Source of the DNA: Rhizorhabdus sp049889055
Lineage (GTDB): Bacteria; Pseudomonadota; Alphaproteobacteria; Sphingomonadales; Sphingomonadaceae
Assembly: GCF_049889055.1 (NCBI RefSeq)
Contig: NZ_JBLTWO010000014.1
Span: 18,341-82,340, forward strand
Reading direction: 5' to 3'
DNA length: 64,000 bases
The position numbers and the translations under genes were made by a program. The number at the start of each line of letters is the position of its first letter. The stretch's first letter is position 1. Of the stretch, positions 9,588 to 18,127 are shown piece after piece. The notes below the pieces were generated by a model. The model was not told where the DNA came from, made no database searches, and was given only the letters and a program-made list of their open reading frames with translations.

Positions 9588-10609
9588 TGAGCGTTCGCTG
9601 TCTCATAGTCGACGACTCGCCGATGATGCGGGCCCTGCTGACGGGCCTGCTCGGCCGGGATCCCGGCATCGAAGTGATCGGAACCGCGCCGAACGCCCAG
9701 TCGGCGCGCGAAATGATCAAGGAACTCAACCCGGACGTCATCACGCTGGACATCGAGATGCCCGGCATGAACGGTCTCGACTTCCTCGAGAAGCTGATGC
9801 GCCTGCGCCCGACGCCGGTGGTGATGTGCTCGACGTTGACGACCAAGGGCGCCGAGGCGACCCTCCGTGCGCTCGAAATCGGGGCAGTCGACTGCTACGC
9901 CAAGCCCGAGCGCCCGCTGCAGGAATTGCTGGCGATCGACGACGGCAATCTCGCCAATATGGTCAAGCAGGCCGCGCGCAGCCGCCGCCGTTCGCCGCAG
10001 TTGCACCAGCAGGCGGCGCCGCCGACCGACTATCGCTGCAACGAGAGAATCGTCGGCATCGGCGCCTCCACCGGCGGCGTCGAGGCGCTGACCACTTTGC
10101 TCAGCGAATATCCCAAGAACTGCCCGCCGACGATCGTGGTGCAGCATATGCCTGCCACCTTCACCGCCTCCTTCGCGGCGCGGCTCGACCGGCTCTGCGC
10201 GGCCGAAGTCGTCGAGGCGACGAGCGGCGCGCCGCTGGTTCCGGGACGCGTCTATATCGCGCCGGGCGGGCTTTCGCACCTTATGGTGGGCAACGGTACT
10301 CATCCGATCTGTCGCCTCGTCGCCGCCGATCCCGTGTCTGGGCACCGCCCCTCGGTCGACGTGATGTTCCGCTCGCTGGCACAGAGCTTCGGCGACCGCG
10401 CGGTAGGCGTGATCCTGACCGGCATGGGACGCGACGGCGCCGCCGGCCTCCACGAGATGCGACAGGCGGGCGCCCGGACCATCGGTCAGGACGAAGCCAC
10501 CTGCGTCGTTTACGGCATGCCGCGCGCAGCGGCCGAGATGGGCGGCTGCGAAGCCGTGCTGCCCCTCGAGCGCATCGGCAAGAAGGTTCTCGATCTATGC
10601 AGCATCTGA
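9587..10609 (+). CDS. cheB: Chemotaxis response regulator / methylesterase CheB (active-type)
   Basis: 340 residues: receiver domain with Asp in ITLDIEMPGMNG near residue 55, a short linker, and the methylesterase/deamidase domain from about 150. All three catalytic positions are visible: Ser in GASTGG, His in VVQHMP and Asp in GMGRDGA. The enzyme removes methyl groups from chemoreceptors when phosphorylated by CheA. The start ATG overlaps the cheR stop; a longer in-frame extension upstream lies inside cheR and is not needed. cheD overlaps its 3' end by 13 nt. Confidence 0.97.
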   Translation: MSVRCLIVDDSPMMRALLTGLLGRDPGIEVIGTAPNAQSAREMIKELNPDVITLDIEMPGMNGLDFLEKLMRLRPTPVVMCSTLTTKGAEATLRALEIGAVDCYAKPERPLQELLAIDDGNLANMVKQAARSRRRSPQLHQQAAPPTDYRCNERIVGIGASTGGVEALTTLLSEYPKNCPPTIVVQHMPATFTASFAARLDRLCAAEVVEATSGAPLVPGRVYIAPGGLSHLMVGNGTHPICRLVAADPVSGHRPSVDVMFRSLAQSFGDRAVGVILTGMGRDGAAGLHEMRQAGARTIGQDEATCVVYGMPRAAAEMGGCEAVLPLERIGKKVLDLCSI

Positions 10610-11145
10610 CGAGCGAATCGATCCGCGACCGCGTCAACGTCATCCAGGGGACCAACTTCGTCACCGCCGATCCCAAGATCGTGCTGACGACGGTTCTGGG
10701 CAGCTGCGTCGCCTGCTGCCTGTTCGACCCTCATGCGAAAGTCGGAGGGATGAACCATTTTTTGCTCGCGCAGCCCCGCGAAGGGATGCGCAGCGACAAC
10801 ACCGAAGCGGAACGCTACGGCCTGTTCGCGATGGAGCTTCTCGTCAACGAGATGCTCAAGGCCGGCGCCACCCGCAGCACCTTGCGCGCCCACCTCTACG
10901 GCGGCGCGAACATGCATGCCGGCATGCAGGCGATCGGGACGAGCAACGCCCGTTTCGCCGAGGAATTCCTGGCACGCGACCGCATACCGCTGGCCCATAG
11001 GGACCTCGGCGGAACGCAGGCGCGGCGGGTCGAATTCCGCGCCGCGATGGGGCAGGCGCGCTGTCGTCTGGTCGAGGCCGAGGTGCCAGTCGAAGTGCGG
11101 CGGCCCGCAGTCGTACAAGATCAAGGTGAGGTTGAACTTTTTTAA
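10597..11145 (+). CDS. cheD: Chemoreceptor glutamine deamidase CheD
   Basis: 182 residues. The CheD signature is present: catalytic Cys in LGSCVACC and His in GGMNHFLL, then RLHLYGGA-like RAHLYGGANM. CheD deamidates receptor glutamines and can bind CheY-P phosphatases in organisms that have CheC. No CheC or CheZ is seen in the window. The ATG lies 13 nt before the end of cheB; longer upstream frames overlap cheB and are not used. Confidence 0.95.
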   Translation: MQHLTSESIRDRVNVIQGTNFVTADPKIVLTTVLGSCVACCLFDPHAKVGGMNHFLLAQPREGMRSDNTEAERYGLFAMELLVNEMLKAGATRSTLRAHLYGGANMHAGMQAIGTSNARFAEEFLARDRIPLAHRDLGGTQARRVEFRAAMGQARCRLVEAEVPVEVRRPAVVQDQGEVELF

Positions 11146-11215
11146 CCGGATATGGTCCATAACGTCCGGGATGCGCCACTCAGTGGGCCCGGCGGAACGG
11201 GAAAAGGATGAAGCG

Positions 11216-11584
11216 ATGTCCAAAACGATTTTGACGGTTGATGACTCGCCCAGCATGCGCATGCTCCTGCGCAGCACGCTCGTCGAGCAGGGGCATGACG
11301 TGCACGAGGCAGAAGACGGCATCGCCGCGCTCGAGTGGTTGTCCACGAACGAGAAGCCTGATCTGATGATCACCGATATCAACATGCCGCGCATGGATGG
11401 TTTCGGTCTCGTCGAGGCGGTGCGCGCCAAGTCGGTCCACCGCGATATGCCGATCCTGGTCCTCACGACCGAGAGCTCGGACGAGAAGAAGGCCCGCGCC
11501 CGTGCGGCGGGTGCCACCGGCTGGATCGTCAAGCCCTTCGACCCGGTGAAGCTCGCCTCGGCGATTCGCCGCGTGACCGTCTGA
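11216..11584 (+). CDS. cheY: Single-domain response regulator CheY
   Basis: 122 residues consisting only of a receiver domain: DD near residue 10, phosphoacceptor Asp in LMITDINMPRMDG, Thr in VLTTES and Lys in IVKPFDP. It is phosphorylated by CheA and would act at the flagellar motor or another output. AAAAGGATGAAGCG precedes the start. A 70-nt gap separates it from cheD, so it may be separately translated, but it lies in the same operon. Confidence 0.96.
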   Translation: MSKTILTVDDSPSMRMLLRSTLVEQGHDVHEAEDGIAALEWLSTNEKPDLMITDINMPRMDGFGLVEAVRAKSVHRDMPILVLTTESSDEKKARARAAGATGWIVKPFDPVKLASAIRRVTV

Positions 11585-11618
11585 TCGGTCTCCCTCCTCA
11601 GCGAGAAAGGAAATCCAG

Positions 11619-12068
11619 ATGAGCCGTCAATTCATCACCTTCCAGATCGGCGAGCAGTATCTCGGCGTCGATATCATGGCGATTCGCGAGATTCGCGCCT
11701 GGACGCCCACGACCATGCTGCCGCATGTCCCGTCGCACGTGCGCGGCGTCGTCAATCTGCGCGGTACCGTGCTCCCCGTGATCGACCTCGCCGCCCGCCT
11801 CGGCTGGGGCCTGACCGACCCCACTGCCCGCCACGTGATCATCGTGGTGCGCATCAACGACCAGCTCCAGGGCCTGATCGTCGACGCGGTGAACGACATT
11901 GTCACGATCGACGAGTCGGCGCTGCAGCCGCCGCCGAGCCTGAGCGACAACGAAGCTTCGGAATGCCTCGACGGCATCGCCTCGGTCGAAGACCGTATGG
12001 TGATGATCCTCGCGCTCGATCGCCTGTCGATCGATGTGCCCGTCGGCCAGATCGCCGAGGCTGCCTGA
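11619..12068 (+). CDS. cheW: Chemotaxis adaptor CheW
   Basis: 149 residues forming one CheW domain (FQIGEQYLGVDIMAIREI; RGVVNLRGTVLPVIDL). CheW couples receptors to CheA in the array. A good ribosome-binding site (AGAAAGGAAA) precedes the ATG. Confidence 0.96.
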   Translation: MSRQFITFQIGEQYLGVDIMAIREIRAWTPTTMLPHVPSHVRGVVNLRGTVLPVIDLAARLGWGLTDPTARHVIIVVRINDQLQGLIVDAVNDIVTIDESALQPPPSLSDNEASECLDGIASVEDRMVMILALDRLSIDVPVGQIAEAA

Positions 12069-12094
12069 CAACTTCGAATACCCAGGAATTGATG

Positions 12095-13135
12095 ATGGAA
12101 ACCGCCCGTGTTCTGATTGTTGACGACTCGCTGACGATGCGGGCGCTGTTCAGCGGGGTGCTGGAGCGCGCGCGGGGGATCGAAGTCGTGGGCATGGCAG
12201 CCAATGCCGACGAAGCCCGCGAGATGATGATCCGGCTCAAACCGAGCGTGATCACCCTGGACGTCGAAATGCCGGGGATGAGCGGTATCGAGTTTCTCGA
12301 GGAGATCATGCGCGAGCGGCCGACACCGGTCGTGATGCTCTCCACACTGACCCAGAAGGGCGCCGAGATTTCGTTCAAGGCTCTCGAACTGGGCGCGGTG
12401 GACTGCTTTCCCAAGCCGAAGAGCGCGACGCCGGAGGAGTTCAACGCCCTGGCGCCGAAGCTCGCCGCGCTGGTGATCGCCGCGTCGAGCGGCGGGGTGA
12501 AGAAGGCCAAGCAGGCGACCAAGCCGACTGCGCATGACGCGTTCGACTGGAACGGCAAGATGGTGGCGATGAGCACATCGACGGGCGGTGTCGATGCGCT
12601 GATCAATCTGCTGCCGACCTTCCCGGCCAATTGCCCCCCGACCGTCATCTGCCTGCCGATCGATCCGGGCTTCATCGACCCGCTGGTCAAGCGCCTCAAG
12701 GCCGCCTGCCAGGCACAGATCATGCTCGCCGAGGATGGCCAGCCGCTGAAGCAGGGCCATATCTACCTCGCCACCGACCTGGGCTCGCACGCGGTCATCG
12801 ATCGCTGGCCCGATCCTTCGCTGCGCCTGCTGCGCTCGGATCCGGTCGGCGGTTCGCGCCCCTCGGCCAGCCTGTTGTTCGCGACGGTCGCCAAGACCGC
12901 CGGGGCCAACGCGGTCGGCTGCATCCTCACGGGCCTGGGTACCGACGGCGCGGCTGGCCTCAAGGCGCTGCGCGCGGCGGGTGGCTATGCCATCGCCGAA
13001 GACGCATCGACTTGCGTGGTCGATCAGGCGCCTTCGGCGGCCCGCGCGGCGGGAGCCGTCGATGTCAGCCTCCCCCTTGGTGACATCGCGGCCGCCATAT
13101 TGAACAGCTGCCGTCTGGTACGGGACGCAGCATGA
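12095..13135 (+). CDS. CheB paralogue lacking the catalytic histidine
   Basis: 346 residues, with the same architecture as the upstream CheB: a receiver domain with Asp in ITLDVEMPGMSG, then a CheB_methylest domain from about residue 150. Ser is kept in STSTGG and Asp in GLGTDGA, but the stretch equivalent to VVQHMPATF reads ICLPIDPGF, so the catalytic His is absent. Several neighbouring conserved positions also diverge. It may be a catalytically dead competitor or a phosphate sink, or have a new output; this is inference. ATGs at 12092 and 12095 are both possible; AGGA at 12084-12087 favours the second. Confidence 0.9.
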   Translation: METARVLIVDDSLTMRALFSGVLERARGIEVVGMAANADEAREMMIRLKPSVITLDVEMPGMSGIEFLEEIMRERPTPVVMLSTLTQKGAEISFKALELGAVDCFPKPKSATPEEFNALAPKLAALVIAASSGGVKKAKQATKPTAHDAFDWNGKMVAMSTSTGGVDALINLLPTFPANCPPTVICLPIDPGFIDPLVKRLKAACQAQIMLAEDGQPLKQGHIYLATDLGSHAVIDRWPDPSLRLLRSDPVGGSRPSASLLFATVAKTAGANAVGCILTGLGTDGAAGLKALRAAGGYAIAEDASTCVVDQAPSAARAAGAVDVSLPLGDIAAAILNSCRLVRDAA

Positions 13136-13151
13136 CGAGAGAGGTCATGCC

Positions 13152-13469
13152 ATGACGATAATCGGACAGAATGACGTACTGGCCATGCTGGCTAGCGAAC
13201 TCGATGCCGCCCAGGTGCAGCTCGAAAAGCTCGGCATGGTGCTGATCGCGGACCCCAAGACCGCGACTCAGCACATCCGCGAACTGCAGTCGCTCGACCA
13301 TGTCAGCCAGCGCTGCGCCTCGGTCGCGACGATCCTCCGCTCGCAGGACATCCGCGCGGCCAGTTATGCGGCGACGCTCGAAAGCATCACCGCCCGGCTT
13401 CACCACGCCAGCGGTTCGCTGACTCAGGACGAGCCCTCGGACTCGGGCGACGTCGACTGGTATAACTGA
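13152..13469 (+). CDS. Small unknown protein, last gene of che operon
   Basis: 105 residues, predicted mostly helical and soluble, with an acidic C-terminus ending in DVDWYN. I do not recognise a family. It begins 16 nt after the second cheB, preceded by GAGAGAGG, and is followed by a strong hairpin, so it appears to be a genuine last member of the chemotaxis operon. A central stretch (ELQSLDHVSQR) is reminiscent of helical adaptor or CheZ-type helices, but this is too short to assign function. Confidence 0.8.
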   Translation: MTIIGQNDVLAMLASELDAAQVQLEKLGMVLIADPKTATQHIRELQSLDHVSQRCASVATILRSQDIRAASYAATLESITARLHHASGSLTQDEPSDSGDVDWYN

Positions 13470-13486
13470 GCCCGATCAGGGACCGG

Positions 13487-13518
13487 ACGGCCGAAGGTTC
13501 AGATCGATCTTCGGCCGT
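13487..13518 (+). terminator. Hairpin ending the che operon
   Basis: ACGGCCGAAG (13487-13496) pairs perfectly with CTTCGGCCGT (13509-13518) around a 12-nt loop, 17 nt after the last che-operon stop. Only a weak T-rich tail follows. Confidence 0.7.
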
Positions 13519-13537
13519 GTTCCGCTAGACTGCAGCC

Positions 13538-13690
13538 ATGCCGAAGATGGTTCGCAAGGGTGACCTGCCCACCAAGATCTGCACGAGTTGCGGTCGACCC
13601 TTTGCCTGGCGGAAGAAATGGGAGCGCGACTGGGAGTCGGTGCTGTATTGCTCCGACCGCTGCCGCTCAGCCAAGCCCGGCAAGAAATGA
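13538..13690 (+). CDS. DUF2256 zinc-ribbon-like small protein
   Basis: 50 residues; too short for most gene callers but convincing. The pattern CTSCGRPF, then YCSDRC gives four cysteines placed as a zinc ribbon, with Lys/Arg-rich ends, matching DUF2256. In many bacteria this family neighbours cryptochrome/photolyase genes, and here its 3' end overlaps the 3' end of such a gene by 24 nt on the opposite strand. Function unknown. Confidence 0.88.
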   Translation: MPKMVRKGDLPTKICTSCGRPFAWRKKWERDWESVLYCSDRCRSAKPGKK

Positions 13691-15178
13691 CTCCGCCTCA
13701 CGCATGATCGTCTCACGCCGTCCGGCGTCGAACCCATCCCACAGATCGACCATCCGACGCATCCGGGGATTGCCACGCAGCCCGTCCCGATGGGTGCCGA
13801 TGAAGCGCCAGTAGAGCAGATTGAAAGGGCAGGCCTTCGGCCCGGTCTTCGCCTTCACGTCATAATGGCAGCTGCCGCAATAGTCCGACATGCGGTCGAT
13901 ATAGGCGCCGCTTGCGGCATAAGGCTTGGACGCCAGCAGCCCACCATCGGCGAACTGGCTCATGCCCACCGTGTTGGGCAGTTCGACCCACTCATAGGCA
14001 TCGGCGTAGACGGCGAGATACCAAGTGTGGAGCTCATGCGGGTCGATGCCGGCGAGCAGGGCGAAATTGCCCGTCACCATCAGCCGCTGGATATGGTGGG
14101 CATAGGCCTCTTCCTTCGTCTGGCGGACGCACTGGCTGATACAGGCCATCGGCGTATCGGCACCCCAGTAGAAAGCGGGCAGCGGCCGGCGGGCGTCGAA
14201 ATGGTTGACCCGCTCATAGCCGGGCATGCGCCACCAATAGATACAGCGGACATATTCCCGCCAGCCGATGATCTGGCGGATGAAGCCCTCCACACTGTTG
14301 AGCGGCGCCCGCCCGGCCCGCCATTCGGCCTCCACCCGCCGACACATGTCCAGCGGATCGAGCAGGCCAGCGTTGAGATAGGGCGAGACCACGGCGTGGA
14401 AGAGAAATTTCTGCCCGCGCAGCATCGCATCCTGATAGCTGCCGAAATCGGGCAGCGCGCTGCGCAGGAAATGGGCGAAGGCCTGCTCCGCCTGCTCGCG
14501 CGTCACCGCATGGCCGAACGGGCGAAGATCGCCGAAATGGTCGGGGAAGCGGCGTTCGACCAGGTCGAGCACCTCTGCGGTGATCGCATCGGGCGCGAAA
14601 CTCAGCGGCTGCGGCAGGAACAGGTCGTCGGCTGCGGGCTTGCGATTTTCGGCATCGAAGTTCCAGCGATCGCCGACCGGCTTGGCCCCGTCCATCAGCA
14701 GCCCGGTCTTCTTGCGCATCAGCCGGTAGAAATGCTCCATGCGCAGCATCGACCGGCTTTCGGCCCAGACGACGAAGTCGTGGCGGTCCGCGAGGAAGCG
14801 ATCGTCAGGCAGAACCGTGGCTTCGGCCCAGCCCTGCATCTCCGCCAGCAGGCGCCACTCACCGGGTTCGGTGACAACAATCCGAGACGCACCGTGCCGG
14901 GCCATCGCCCGCTCGGCCTCGCCCCGCAGCGAGCCGCTATTGTCCGCATCGTCAAGCCGCACATAATCGACCGTCCAGCCCGCCGCGCGCAGTTCCTCGG
15001 CGAAATGGCGCATCGCCGAGAAGAGGAAGGCGATCTTCTTCTTGTGATGGCGGACATAGGTCGCCTCTTCCATCACCTCCGCCATCAGCACGACATCCGA
15101 AGCAGGGTCGGCCGCCTTCAGAGAGGACAGATCAGGGCTGAGCTGATCGCCCAGAAGCAGGATGACAGTATAGGCCAT
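13667..15178 (-). CDS. Cryptochrome/photolyase-related protein (FeS-BCP / PhrB-like)
   Basis: 503 residues. The N-terminal Rossmann-like domain (ILLLGDQLSPDL) and C-terminal FAD-binding helical domain match the bacterial cryptochrome-photolyase group that carries a 4Fe-4S cluster. Candidate cluster cysteines lie near the C-terminus in SDYCGSCHYDVK and KACPFNLLYW, with another further upstream. Members characterised elsewhere repair (6-4) photoproducts using FAD and a lumazine chromophore. The gene is transcribed toward the DUF2256 gene. Ordinary length for the family. Confidence 0.92.
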   Translation of the reverse strand: MAYTVILLLGDQLSPDLSSLKAADPASDVVLMAEVMEEATYVRHHKKKIAFLFSAMRHFAEELRAAGWTVDYVRLDDADNSGSLRGEAERAMARHGASRIVVTEPGEWRLLAEMQGWAEATVLPDDRFLADRHDFVVWAESRSMLRMEHFYRLMRKKTGLLMDGAKPVGDRWNFDAENRKPAADDLFLPQPLSFAPDAITAEVLDLVERRFPDHFGDLRPFGHAVTREQAEQAFAHFLRSALPDFGSYQDAMLRGQKFLFHAVVSPYLNAGLLDPLDMCRRVEAEWRAGRAPLNSVEGFIRQIIGWREYVRCIYWWRMPGYERVNHFDARRPLPAFYWGADTPMACISQCVRQTKEEAYAHHIQRLMVTGNFALLAGIDPHELHTWYLAVYADAYEWVELPNTVGMSQFADGGLLASKPYAASGAYIDRMSDYCGSCHYDVKAKTGPKACPFNLLYWRFIGTHRDGLRGNPRMRRMVDLWDGFDAGRRETIMREAESFLAGLG

Positions 15179-15239
15179 CGACCAGACCTAGGCGCGCGGG
15201 TGCCGCTGTGCAGCCTGTCCCTCGGGGTATCGCGGCAGC

Positions 15240-15265
15240 GCCCACCCTCGTCGAGGAGGATGGGC
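15240..15265 (-). terminator. Hairpin downstream of TonB receptor gene
   Basis: GCCCACCCTC pairs with GAGGATGGGC (one G-T wobble) around a short loop, 9 nt beyond the stop of the TonB-dependent receptor. Confidence 0.55.
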
Positions 15266-15273
15266 ACCGCCGG

Positions 15274-17349
15274 CTACAGCTTCACGCGGACGGTCAGACG
15301 GCCGTTGATCGGGGCACCGGTCGAGATGTTGTTGTTGTTGTGTGCGTCCGAGAAATAGGTCTCGTCGAACAGATTTTCGATGTTGAGCTGGACGTCGATG
15401 CGGTCGCTGGCCTTGAGGAACAGCGCCGCGTCGACCCGGGTAAAGCCGGGCAGGCGCGTGGTGGTCGGGACCGTCCGGATGGCGGCATATTGCGACGACT
15501 GCCGGATCACGCCGAGACCGACGCCGAAGCGAGGGTTGACGTCGTAACGGTTCCACAATGACGCCTGATGGCGCGGCACCTGCCCCAGCCGGACGAATCC
15601 GTTCCCGCGCAGCTTGGCGTCCTGATAGCTGTAAGCGGCACTGGTCTGCCAGCCCGGCGCGATCCGGCCGGTGATCGCCGCTTCCACGCCCTTGGTCCGC
15701 GTACCGCCGATGTTTATAGTGGCCGCGACATTGTCGGGATCGGGCGTCGTCGCATTGGTCCGGTCGAGCTGGAAGAGCGCGAGCGTCGCGCTCAAATCGG
15801 GCTGGATGTCCCACTTCGCGCCGATTTCGTAATTGGTGAAGCGTTCCGGAGCGAGGTTCGACTGGGTGGCGGTCAGGCTCAGGAACTGATCGCCCGACCG
15901 GGGAAGGAAGGACCGGCTGAAGCTCCCGTAAAAGGACATGTTTTCGCGCGGTTTGAGGATCAGGCCCAGGCGCGGGCTGATCTTCTCGTCGGTGCGGGCG
16001 AAGGGGCGCGGGGCGGCTCCGATCAAATCGGTGCCCTCGATCCGGAAGCGATCGTAGCGCAAGCCGATCACCACATCGACATGGTCGCCGAAGGCGATCT
16101 GGTCCTGCACATAGGCGGACAATGTGGTGACGTCGGACCTGGTGTCGCGGGCGAGCGCACCGAACCGGACCGTCGGATAGACGGGGTTCGACAGATCGAA
16201 GTCGGCGTTCGACAAGGTGCCGTTGCGGCGCTGGTTGGTGGAACGCTGGTCGCCATATTCGACGCCGGCTAGCAACGTGTTGCCGATCTCGCCGAGCGCG
16301 AATTTCCAGACGAGGTTGGACTGGGCGATGAAATTCCGTCGCGTGGTCGCGTCGGCATAGCTCGACAAGGGAACGGTGCCGCTGTCCGACTTTGCAGCGC
16401 CGTTGGCGAAGACATTGTCGTAATATTTGTCGTAATCGCCATAAAGGATGGTCGTCGACCAATCGAGGCTGTCGGTCAGTGCCCCGTCGAGCCGGGCCTT
16501 GGCAATATGCGCCTCCAGCCCAGCGCGATTGGCGTCTGGCACACCCACGAACGTGTCGCGCTGGCCGCGCACGGGCCGGTTGGGGCGCCCAGCCCCTGTC
16601 TCCACCGACGGGATGCCCCGATCGGTCACCCGGTCGTCGTTCACATATTCATAGGACAGGCCGAGCTTCCAGGCGCCCAGATCGACCGCCACATAGGGAT
16701 TGACGGCATAACGCTCGCCATCGAACCGGTCGCGGTGATTGTTCAGTTCTTCGTAGAAGCCGTTGATCCGGATCGCCGCATTGTCGGCAACGGGCGCGTT
16801 GACGTCGGCGGCGATGTCCCAGGCGCCGAAGCTGTTGACGCTGCCTTCTGCCGTCGCGCGAAGAAGATCGGCCGTGGGGGTCTTCTGGACCCGGTTGACC
16901 ACGCCGCCGCTGCCGCCGCGCCCGAAGGTCAGCGCGGACGGTCCCTTCAATATCTCGACCCGCTCGATATTGTAGAGGCTGCGATAATATTGGACGTCGT
17001 CGCGGACGCCATCGAGGAAGAAGTCGGCGGTCGTGTTCTGCCCGCGCAGCGTGATCTGGTCGCGATTGCCTTCGCCCTGCCCCACGGTCGTGCCGGGGAC
17101 GTAGCGCAGCACGTCGGCCATGCTGCGTAGCGCCTGATCGTCGATCCGCGCGCGGGTGACCACCGAGACGGTCTGCGGCACGTCGATCAGCGGGGTGTCG
17201 GTCTTGGTCGCGGTGGCGGTGTCGTCGGCCTTGTAGCCGACCGCCTTGCCGGTGACGATGATCGTCCGGCCGTCGCCCCGGTCCACATCATCCGCTGCCA
17301 TTGCGGGAACGGGCAAAGCAGCACAGCACAACAGAAACGCGCGACTCAT
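15274..17349 (-). CDS. TonB-dependent siderophore receptor
   Basis: 691 residues. A signal peptide (to about AMA, residue 18) is followed by a plug domain (about 45-150; DVPQTVSVVTRARIDDQ, VERVEILKGPSALTFGRGG-type motif) and a 22-strand-type barrel ending in an aromatic-poor VRVKL. The plug pattern resembles catecholate receptors of the Fiu type. It should import ferric siderophores across the outer membrane with TonB energy. No Fur box or sigma/anti-sigma pair was recognised nearby. Substrate not determinable from sequence alone. Confidence 0.93.
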   Translation of the reverse strand: MSRAFLLCCAALPVPAMAADDVDRGDGRTIIVTGKAVGYKADDTATATKTDTPLIDVPQTVSVVTRARIDDQALRSMADVLRYVPGTTVGQGEGNRDQITLRGQNTTADFFLDGVRDDVQYYRSLYNIERVEILKGPSALTFGRGGSGGVVNRVQKTPTADLLRATAEGSVNSFGAWDIAADVNAPVADNAAIRINGFYEELNNHRDRFDGERYAVNPYVAVDLGAWKLGLSYEYVNDDRVTDRGIPSVETGAGRPNRPVRGQRDTFVGVPDANRAGLEAHIAKARLDGALTDSLDWSTTILYGDYDKYYDNVFANGAAKSDSGTVPLSSYADATTRRNFIAQSNLVWKFALGEIGNTLLAGVEYGDQRSTNQRRNGTLSNADFDLSNPVYPTVRFGALARDTRSDVTTLSAYVQDQIAFGDHVDVVIGLRYDRFRIEGTDLIGAAPRPFARTDEKISPRLGLILKPRENMSFYGSFSRSFLPRSGDQFLSLTATQSNLAPERFTNYEIGAKWDIQPDLSATLALFQLDRTNATTPDPDNVAATINIGGTRTKGVEAAITGRIAPGWQTSAAYSYQDAKLRGNGFVRLGQVPRHQASLWNRYDVNPRFGVGLGVIRQSSQYAAIRTVPTTTRLPGFTRVDAALFLKASDRIDVQLNIENLFDETYFSDAHNNNNISTGAPINGRLTVRVKL

Positions 17350-17453
17350 TCCGCCTCCCCAACGCCAAGTCGGAGCGGCCCATAGCGATCATTCCCCGCT
17401 ATTGCCAGTCATTCTCATGTGCAGTGCGCAGTTGGGCTGGCATCGAGGCAGCG

Positions 17454-18125
17454 CTATCTGTCTGCCAAATTCAAGAGCGCGATAAACGCGACCAGACCCA
17501 ACATCCACCAGAGCATATATCTGCCCAACTCCCACAGGACATTATTGGAGGAAGACTTCGGCGGCTCGGGGTAACTCCGGTGCTCCGCCAAAGTGAGCGA
17601 CCTGTGCCAGGTCGAACCCTTGCGCGGACGCAGCGACCGGAACTGCGTTTCGCTCTTGAACGGGTTGAACCCGCAGAGCGCCTCGCCCAGCTCGATCGGA
17701 ATATCCCAGAGATAGGCTGTGTCGGGATCGGCGTCATCGAGCGCTTTCAGCCGATCACGGATGGGGCCGAACTCGGGCGGAAGCGCCCCTTCTGTTTCCA
17801 GCACGTCTCCCACGACATCGATCTTCCAGAGCGTCTCGCCGTCGCGCACGGCGATCATCAGCCCGCTGAGCGTATCGACCTGATCCTGATAGTCGCAGGC
17901 CATGACCGTGCCGTGGCCCGACAGCTCGCGCAGATTGTCGGGATGGGCGAGGCCATTGAAATTGGCATAGAGCACCGTCCAGCCTGCCTCGGTCCGGCCC
18001 CAGGCATAGGGGTCCGCCGCACAAGCAGCGACATCCTCCTTACCCGTCTCCTCCAGCCCCAGCAGATCGAGCAGGACCTCGCCCGGAAGATCGCGGACCG
18101 CGATCCAGCTATCATGCACGCTCAT
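17454..18125 (-). CDS. Unknown protein with C-terminal membrane helix; possible partner of adjacent nuclease-like protein
   Basis: 223 residues. The first 190 are soluble and acidic; a single hydrophobic helix (about 200-218) is C-terminal, suggesting a tail-anchored protein. No family is recognised. Its ATG lies 2 nt after the stop of the putative toxin gene, the arrangement expected for an immunity gene, but a membrane-anchored immunity protein for a nuclease would be unusual. Function is inferred only from position. Confidence 0.75.
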   Translation of the reverse strand: MSVHDSWIAVRDLPGEVLLDLLGLEETGKEDVAACAADPYAWGRTEAGWTVLYANFNGLAHPDNLRELSGHGTVMACDYQDQVDTLSGLMIAVRDGETLWKIDVVGDVLETEGALPPEFGPIRDRLKALDDADPDTAYLWDIPIELGEALCGFNPFKSETQFRSLRPRKGSTWHRSLTLAEHRSYPEPPKSSSNNVLWELGRYMLWWMLGLVAFIALLNLADR

Positions 18126-18127
18126 GA

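Noticed and set aside
13152..13469. Calling the small che-operon protein CheZ
   Set aside because: Only a short helical stretch resembles CheZ; length and catalytic Gln region do not match, so no name was assigned.
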